Part shown: piece by piece, positions 32,582-37,773 of the stretch
How positions within the stretch are numbered: the first letter of the stretch is position 1
Layout: each line of letters starts with the position of its first letter
Source: Oscillospiraceae bacterium
Lineage (GTDB): Bacteria > Bacillota > Clostridia > Oscillospirales > CAG-272
Assembly (NCBI GenBank): GCA_015064555.1
Contig: SVRZ01000025.1
Location: 1-37,773 of the forward strand
Direction of reading: 5' to 3'
DNA: 37,773 bases
Notes under the pieces: model-generated
Told to the model about the DNA's origin: nothing
What the model saw: only the letters and a program-made list of their open reading frames with translations
Databases searched by the model: none
Made by a program: the position numbers and the translations under genes

Positions 32582-33109
32582 ATGAAATGTCTTGTTTTTT
32601 CCGACTCGCATAATTATAAGGAATTTATGGACCGCGCAATGCGTCTTCATCCTGATGCGGAGGTTGTGTTCTTTCTCGGTGACGGAATTTCCGATTATGA
32701 GGATATATGGTATAAATACACCTCGGTCAAGCATTTTGCTGTCAGAGGGAACTGCGATCTTCGTATGATCGCTATGGGCGAGCATATAAAAAAGACCGAT
32801 AATATAACACTTTCGGGCAAAAAGATAGTATTTACTCACGGCGATCTCTACGGCGCAAAATACGGCACCGACGGCCTTATTTCTCTGGCACGCGAAAAGG
32901 ATGCCGATATAGTCCTCTTCGGCCACACTCATATGCCGTATTCAAAGTACATCCCCGCACCTGACGATATATCCGATGATGAATATCCAATACCTCGTCC
33001 AATATACTTATTTAATCCGGGTAGCATCGGCTATTGCGTATCTCCCTCATACGGTGTGCTGACCTTAGGGGAAGGTGAGCCGCTGTTTTCTCATGGTAGC
33101 TTTGCATAG
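32582..33109 (+). CDS. YfcE/MJ0936-type metallophosphoesterase
   Basis: A 175-residue calcineurin-like phosphoesterase. The metal ligands are visible in family order: Asp8-x-His10 (SDSHN), Gly33-Asp34, GNCD (56-59), THGD (85-88) and GHTH (114-117). Family members hydrolyse phosphodiesters in vitro; the physiological substrate is unclear. GAGGAAAGG at 32565-32573 precedes the ATG. It ends before a strong bidirectional terminator shared with glmM. Confidence 0.88.
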   Translation: MKCLVFSDSHNYKEFMDRAMRLHPDAEVVFFLGDGISDYEDIWYKYTSVKHFAVRGNCDLRMIAMGEHIKKTDNITLSGKKIVFTHGDLYGAKYGTDGLISLAREKDADIVLFGHTHMPYSKYIPAPDDISDDEYPIPRPIYLFNPGSIGYCVSPSYGVLTLGEGEPLFSHGSFA

Positions 33110-33147
33110 AATCGGATGATTTATCTGAACAATACTTAAACGTAATA

Positions 33148-33193
33148 CTAAAAACCACCTGTCGAAGTTCTTCTTCAAACAGGTGGTTTTTAG
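33148..33193. terminator. Bidirectional terminator between the phosphoesterase gene and glmM
   Basis: CTAAAAACCACCTGT (33148-33162) and ACAGGTGGTTTTTAG (33179-33193) form a perfect 15-bp stem. A and T runs flank it, so it can serve both convergent genes. Confidence 0.85.
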
Positions 33194-33218
33194 ATTGAAA
33201 TGAAAATAATTATTTACA

Positions 33219-34568
33219 TTAATTATATTTTTTCATAGCTTCGGTAATCGCGTTGGCTACCTCGTTGCATATCGTTTCGGTCCTTTCCTCGCTCTCGGCC
33301 TCTACCATAACGCGGATGAGAGGCTCGGTGCCTGAGGGGCGGACGAGTATTCTGCCGGAGCCGCATAGTCTATCATTGTAGTCCGAGATGTAAAGGTTAA
33401 GGTCGATATCAGCCTTGAATGCCGTCTTTTGCTCGGCAGTAGCATGAAGATTCTTTATAGTCTGGGGATATTTTTTCATGATCGATGCGAGCTTGGAGAG
33501 CGGCTTCTTCGTTTCCGCCATTCTTGAAAGAAGAAGCAGGGCAGTCAATTGACCGTCACCCGTGTTAAGTATATCACGCATAATTATATGTCCGGATTGC
33601 TCACCGCCAAGCGCAAATCCCTCCCTGACAAGCTCCTCAAGGACATACCTGTCACCTACAGCTGTTTTGCTTACCGACAGACCGTAATCGTCAGCGAACT
33701 TGAAAAGACCGAGATTGGACATAACAGTAGCAACTATGGTATTACCGCTCAAATCTCCGCGCTCCTTCAGCATAATACCGAGTATCGCCATGATCATATC
33801 ACCGTCTATCAGCTCACCGCGCTCGTCTACCGCGAGGCATCTGTCGGCATCGCCATCAAATGCGATACCTACATCAAATTTATTTTCCAGCACAAATTTT
33901 CTCAGGCTTTCCATATGTGTTGAGCCGCAGTCCAGGTTTATATTTTTTCCGTCGGGGGAGCAGGAGAGAAAGACGCATTCTGCACCGAGCGGATCAAAGA
34001 TCGCGCGCGCAGTTCTTGATGCAGAGCCGTTAGCGCAGTCAAATACGATCTTCATTCCGCTGAGATCCGCGCCCGCGCACTTTGTGATATAATTTATATA
34101 TCCGTCCGCTGCCGCATCAATATGCTTAACGGTGGCGAGAGTAGCACCCGTGCTGAGAATTTCACTGCCGAGTATCAGCTCCTCCATACTTTCTTCAAGC
34201 GCATCATCGAGCTTGAAGCCCTCAGAGTTAAAGATCTTGATTCCGTTATATTCGTATGGGTTATGCGATGCGGATATCATAATTCCGGCATTGTATCCGC
34301 ACGATTTTGTCAGAAAAGATATCGCCGACGTAGGAACAACGCCTATGAGATGCACCTCGCATCCAAAGGCGGTAAGTCCGTCAGCTATAGCGTCTATGAC
34401 CATATCACCCGATTCACGGGTATCCTTACCGATAAGAACCGTATTTCCCTTCTTTTTGTCTGCGCTGAGAATATATCCAAGCGCCTCTCCGACCTTGCGG
34501 CACAGCTCAGGTGTCAAAAAATCATATGCAATTCCGCGGATTCCGTCGGTTCCGAAAAGCTTTTTCAT
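33219..34568 (-). CDS. glmM: Phosphoglucosamine mutase
   Basis: A 449-residue enzyme that converts glucosamine-6-phosphate to glucosamine-1-phosphate for UDP-GlcNAc and peptidoglycan synthesis. It begins MKKLFGTDGIRG. The phosphoserine is Ser101 in MISASHNPYEYNG. The metal loop is DGDADRCLAVD, and the phosphate-binding loop RPSGTEPLIRVM is near the C-terminus. The start at ATG 34568 gives the standard N-terminus; GAAGGG upstream is its ribosome-binding site, and a TTG at 34583 is not needed. It lies 16 bp after the acyltransferase gene, in one operon. Confidence 0.96.
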   Translation of the reverse strand: MKKLFGTDGIRGIAYDFLTPELCRKVGEALGYILSADKKKGNTVLIGKDTRESGDMVIDAIADGLTAFGCEVHLIGVVPTSAISFLTKSCGYNAGIMISASHNPYEYNGIKIFNSEGFKLDDALEESMEELILGSEILSTGATLATVKHIDAAADGYINYITKCAGADLSGMKIVFDCANGSASRTARAIFDPLGAECVFLSCSPDGKNINLDCGSTHMESLRKFVLENKFDVGIAFDGDADRCLAVDERGELIDGDMIMAILGIMLKERGDLSGNTIVATVMSNLGLFKFADDYGLSVSKTAVGDRYVLEELVREGFALGGEQSGHIIMRDILNTGDGQLTALLLLSRMAETKKPLSKLASIMKKYPQTIKNLHATAEQKTAFKADIDLNLYISDYNDRLCGSGRILVRPSGTEPLIRVMVEAESEERTETICNEVANAITEAMKKYN

Positions 34569-34584
34569 AAACTTACCCTTCAAA

Positions 34585-35250
34585 TTAATTTATTTTCTTT
34601 ATACTACCGTCATTTTTCATTATCACGCTCTCGGGGACAATACCTCGCACCGAGGTCAGCGGATATATAAGTGTTCCTCTGCCGATGACCGTGCCTGGGA
34701 AGATCACAGAATTACAGCCGACCTCGGCAAAATCGCCGAGAAGCGCGCCGAGCTTCCGCAGTCCTGTTTCGATAGCCTCGTCATCTGCTTTGATCCTGAT
34801 ATTTCCGTGATCAAGTCTGAAATTGGATATTATCGCACCTGCGCCGAGATGCGCCTTGTATCCGAGTATAGAATCTCCGACGTAATTGTAGTGCGGAAGC
34901 TGAACTCCGTCAAATATCAGCGCATTCTTTATTTCGCTGCTGTTTCCTATAACGGCACCGTCACCAACGAGCACCGAGCCGCGGATGAATGCACCGGGGC
35001 GCACTTCGGTATGATGACCGATGATCGCAGGCGCAAGGATGGTCGCCATAGGTGACACAGAGGCATCGTTAGCTACCCAGACCTCGGGAGATATTTCGCT
35101 GAATTCCTCATCTGGCAACTCACGTCCGAGCTTTACAATAAACTCCTTAAGACGGGGGAGAGCATCGTAGATATTCTTCGAGCTCTGCAGCAGCTCCTCG
35201 GCGCGAGTGTGTGAAAGATCGAATAATTCGGTTATGGAGGGCAGCATCAT
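34585..35250 (-). CDS. Standalone left-handed beta-helix acetyltransferase, GlmU C-domain-like
   Basis: A 221-residue protein: a helical N-terminus (about 1-55), then hexapeptide repeats of a left-handed beta helix (about 60-215), such as VGDGAVIGNSSEIKNAL. LPHYNYVGDS (His120) and LGAGAIISNF align by eye with the GlmU acetyltransferase segments around its catalytic His (GHLTYLGD; IGAGTITCN). The nucleotidyltransferase half of GlmU is missing. Proteins like this are often annotated UDP-GlcNAc pyrophosphorylase-related. Being directly upstream of glmM, acetylation of glucosamine-1-phosphate is the simplest inference, but a sugar-nucleotide-linked relative is possible. AAAGGA precedes the start. 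Confidence 0.8.
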   Translation of the reverse strand: MMLPSITELFDLSHTRAEELLQSSKNIYDALPRLKEFIVKLGRELPDEEFSEISPEVWVANDASVSPMATILAPAIIGHHTEVRPGAFIRGSVLVGDGAVIGNSSEIKNALIFDGVQLPHYNYVGDSILGYKAHLGAGAIISNFRLDHGNIRIKADDEAIETGLRKLGALLGDFAEVGCNSVIFPGTVIGRGTLIYPLTSVRGIVPESVIMKNDGSIKKIN

Positions 35251-35549
35251 ATAAGAAATCCTTTCTTAACAAATAAAGGTATCGCATCGGTATATAATAT
35301 GAATAAGGTCAACCGCGCGACAAAGCTTATGTACTATTCTACCATAAAACGTATGAATAGTCTATTGACAAATAAAACAAACATAAGAAAAAATATTGTG
35401 CAAAATGCACAAGAAATGCATAATATAAATCCTTATTTAGGTTTTTAAATTGTCAAGTTGCAAAAAAACATTTTTTCTTCGGGACAAAAAGACAAATGAA
35501 TTGAACTATTTTACAAATACGTTCTTTGCTCTAAAAAATATTTTAGCTA
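35251..35549. other. AT-rich intergenic region without a supported gene
   Basis: About 300 bp between the divergent acyltransferase-glmM operon and the ABC gene. A 49-codon frame at 35299-35448 lacks a ribosome-binding site. A CTAAAA/TTTTAG hairpin lies at 35531-35546. No RNA family is recognisable. I could not settle a promoter for the minus-strand operon. Confidence 0.5.
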
Positions 35550-35578
35550 TTGCAATTGAGTGTGCATTGTGATAAAAT
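35550..35578 (+). promoter_or_regulatory. Promoter of the standalone ABC exporter gene
   Basis: TTGCAA (35550-35555) and TAAAAT (35573-35578) are 17 bp apart. GAGGGAGGGG at 35602-35611 precedes the ATG at 35618. Confidence 0.65.
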
Positions 35579-35617
35579 AAGTCTATAAAGCTTCATTACC
35601 CGAGGGAGGGGTTAAAA

Positions 35618-37555
35618 ATGTCGCATACATCCGAAGAAAAAGGGAAGAATGCTCAACACTCTGCGTCAAGAAATCCTGCAAAGGCACTTGTCGCCAGGCT
35701 TGCGGGCTTTTTCTCAAGGCTTATATACATATTGCGCCTGGTATTCGAGGCATCGCCGGGCATACTTTTCGCTATGTGCTTTTTGTGCATTGTGGACGGT
35801 GTTTTGCCCGTATTCGGCGCGTATATTACAAAGGATATAATAAATGCCGTTGCCGAGCTTATCGCGGGAAACGTAGCAGTCAATACCGAGCACCTATCGG
35901 ATATTCTGAAGGTGCTCAGCCCCGTAGTTATATTACTTGCGGTGGAGGTCATATATCTTTTCATTAAGCGTGTTCTCGGCAGAGTGAATACCATGGTCAC
36001 ATCAATTGCGGGCGAGCTCGTTGTAAATCACATAAAGCTGAAAATACTTACCAAGGTCAAGACACTTGATCAGGGCTCGTTTGACGATCCTCTTTTCTAT
36101 GAAAAGCTGGATAATGCCAATCGCGAGGCTGGTATGCGCCCGATACACATTCTTTCGGCGACCTTCAAGGTCATAAGCGCGGCGATCAGTGTTTCATCAT
36201 TCATAGTTGTGCTTGCTACTATGAGTCCGCTCGCTCCGCTCGTCATAATAATAGCATCCGTTCCGGGTGCTATAGTGAACTATCACTACAGACATAAGAA
36301 CTTCAAGTATCTGCGCCGCCATTCCAAGGAGCGCAGACAGATGGCATACTATTCGGGCCTTATGACGAATAAGGATAACGTAAAGGAGATCAAGATGCTC
36401 GGTCTTGCCGATACCCTGACCGAGAAGTACAAGGATGCCTTTTCGAGATATTATAAGGGCTTAAAGCGCATAATCGTGAAGGAATGCCTTATGCACGTGC
36501 TGATAAGCGGCGTTTTCGTGCTTGCCAGCGGAGCACTCTTTGCCTTTGTTGCCTACCGCGTTGTATTCCACGGCGGCGAGATCGGCGATTGGTCTCTCTA
36601 TACAGGCGCGCTCAACTCGATAACAGGCTACGTAAGCACGTTGGTCACTGCTACCGCCACGATATATGAGGGAACGCTCTTTATTGATAATATGCTGGAC
36701 TTTATGAAGGAGCCCGCCAAGGTCGTTCCCACCGTGGAAAATCCTCTTATCCCCGAGCGCGGTGTCTGCCACGAGCTTGAATTTAAAAACGTAAGCTTCA
36801 GATATCCCGGAACCGAAAGATACGTTATAAGAAACGTTGATCTTAAATTCAGAACTAACGAGTCTGTCGTGCTTGTCGGTCTGAACGGTGCGGGAAAGTC
36901 CACCCTCTTAAAGCTTATAATGCGTCTTTACGATCCCACCGAGGGTGTGATTCTCCTCGATGGACGCGATATAAGAGAATATGACGTAGAGAGTCTTTAC
37001 GATATGTACGGTATTATCTTCCAGGACTTCGGAAAATATGCCGAAACTGTATCCGAGAATATCGCCTTTGGCAACGTGCGCTCCGAGCATAGCGAGGATG
37101 ATATCCTCCTCGCCGCGAAGCGCGCCAATGCGGATGAATTCATAACCGCCCTGCCGAATGGCTATTCCACCAATCTGACAAGGCTCTTCGAGGACGACGG
37201 AATAGAGCCATCTATGGGACAGTGGCAGAAGCTCGCCATAGCGCGCGCATTCTATAAGGACTCGGATATACTCATAATGGACGAGCCGACCGCATCGCTC
37301 GATCCGCTTGCCGAGCAGGAGGTGTTCAACCGCTTCGATGAGCTTTCGAGAGGTAAGCTCAGTATCTTCGTATCGCATAGACTTTCCGGCGCGATCAGGG
37401 CAGGGAAGATAGTGGTCGTTTCCGAGGGCAGAATTGCCGAGAGCGGAACACACGGAGAGCTGATGTCGCTCGGCGGAATCTATCATCATCTCTTTACCAC
37501 CCAGGCGGAAAGATACGTCGAAAACGTCAGCACCGATGCCTCGCACTTCAATTAA
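35618..37555 (+). CDS. ABC exporter with atypical signature motif (peptide/lantibiotic-exporter-like)
   Basis: A 645-residue half-transporter. After a polar N-terminus of about 40 residues there is a six-helix membrane domain (about 45-345) and an ATPase. Walker A is GLNGAGKSTLL (about 421), Walker B ILIMDEPTASLD (about 550) keeps the catalytic Glu, and the switch loop FVSHRLSG keeps His. The signature reads EPSMGQWQKLAIARAF (about 529) instead of LSGGQ. The SxGQWQK form is what I associate with lantibiotic and related peptide exporters. There is no peptidase C39 domain. It should work as a homodimer because no partner gene is adjacent. No precursor peptide or modification enzyme is seen nearby, so the substrate is open. 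Confidence 0.88.
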   Translation: MSHTSEEKGKNAQHSASRNPAKALVARLAGFFSRLIYILRLVFEASPGILFAMCFLCIVDGVLPVFGAYITKDIINAVAELIAGNVAVNTEHLSDILKVLSPVVILLAVEVIYLFIKRVLGRVNTMVTSIAGELVVNHIKLKILTKVKTLDQGSFDDPLFYEKLDNANREAGMRPIHILSATFKVISAAISVSSFIVVLATMSPLAPLVIIIASVPGAIVNYHYRHKNFKYLRRHSKERRQMAYYSGLMTNKDNVKEIKMLGLADTLTEKYKDAFSRYYKGLKRIIVKECLMHVLISGVFVLASGALFAFVAYRVVFHGGEIGDWSLYTGALNSITGYVSTLVTATATIYEGTLFIDNMLDFMKEPAKVVPTVENPLIPERGVCHELEFKNVSFRYPGTERYVIRNVDLKFRTNESVVLVGLNGAGKSTLLKLIMRLYDPTEGVILLDGRDIREYDVESLYDMYGIIFQDFGKYAETVSENIAFGNVRSEHSEDDILLAAKRANADEFITALPNGYSTNLTRLFEDDGIEPSMGQWQKLAIARAFYKDSDILIMDEPTASLDPLAEQEVFNRFDELSRGKLSIFVSHRLSGAIRAGKIVVVSEGRIAESGTHGELMSLGGIYHHLFTTQAERYVENVSTDASHFN

Positions 37556-37621
37556 ATATTGACTAAGCAATTATCCTTTACCTTCAGTACAATTTTTCAT
37601 CATTATCAGCATAAACAAAAT

Positions 37622-37653
37622 CGTGCCGCTGCGGTGAAATCCGCAGCGGCACG
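37622..37653. terminator. GC-rich hairpin after the ABC exporter gene
   Basis: CGTGCCGCTGCGG (37622-37634) and CCGCAGCGGCACG (37641-37653) pair perfectly around TGAAAT. The A-rich side is to the left, so the T-tract is on the minus strand. It may serve a minus-strand gene beyond the window as well as this one. Confidence 0.6.
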
Positions 37654-37773
37654 GGGCAAAGGGATTTTGAGCGGAAATCCTCGGCTGACGAACGATAAGC
37701 GTACAAGGGTACGCTGAGTGAGGAAACGAGGATAGAATAAAAAACTTTAATAAAGATGAGGAAAAACGGAGTT
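37653..37773. repeat. 121-bp structured repeat, copy 2 (inverted)
   Basis: It is the reverse complement of 9461-9581 with two mismatches and is cut by the window end, so it may be longer. It adjoins the GC-rich hairpin at 37622-37653, as copy 1 adjoins a long hairpin. Confidence 0.7.

Noticed and set aside
35299-35448. A 49-codon open frame upstream of the exporter, considered as a precursor peptide
   Set aside because: No ribosome-binding site; a TATAAT lies directly against the ATG, the sequence is AT-rich and lacks Cys or a double-Gly leader, so it looks random.

Overview
The window looks like chromosomal DNA of a Bacillota/Clostridia-type bacterium, probably an uncultured gut lineage. 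The grounds are a PolC-type replicative polymerase, the Gram-positive gene order pyrH-frr-uppS-cdsA-dxr-rseP-ispG-polC, a SipW-type signal peptide, InlB-type surface repeats, AGGAGG ribosome-binding sites, sigma-A-like promoters and many palindromic intergenic repeats. No rRNA, tRNA, CRISPR array, transposase or phage gene was seen.

Region 1 (1-11600) is a surface-protein region. About 850 bp of repeat-rich non-coding DNA leads into a 1473-residue secreted protein with a TasA/camelysin-like N-terminus, GLUG-like repeats and Cys-x2-Cys modules. A membrane-anchored XRE regulator follows, then a 970-residue InlB-repeat lipoprotein. After a structured repeat comes a lipoprotein with six 23-residue Cys/His repeats and two DxNGDG-containing domains. 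The biological roles of the surface proteins are unknown.

Region 2 (11700-18900) holds a heterodimeric ABC exporter whose two subunits have complementary degenerate and canonical motifs, a SLOG-fold protein, a small polytopic membrane protein behind a palindromic operator-like site, and a split transketolase (N and C subunits).

Region 3 (18900-31080) has an AT-rich orphan gene resembling DUF4304 and then the housekeeping operon: UMP kinase, ribosome recycling factor, undecaprenyl-diphosphate synthase, CDP-diglyceride synthase, the two DXP-pathway enzymes Dxr and IspG, site-2 protease RseP and PolC. It couples pyrimidine, translation-recycling, cell-wall carrier lipid, phospholipid, isoprenoid, envelope-stress and replication functions. 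A terminator-like hairpin between cdsA and dxr may divide it.

Region 4 (31081-37773) starts with a tandem palindromic repeat and a second copy of a repeat seen in region 1. Next come three small uncharacterised genes on the minus strand, a YfcE-like phosphodiesterase, and a minus-strand pair (a lone left-handed beta-helix acyltransferase plus GlmM) that fits amino-sugar supply for peptidoglycan. A standalone ABC exporter with an atypical signature motif follows. The window ends inside an inverted copy of the 121-bp repeat found at 9461-9581.

All calls are from reading the sequence alone. Family names rest on motif recognition, not on searches.
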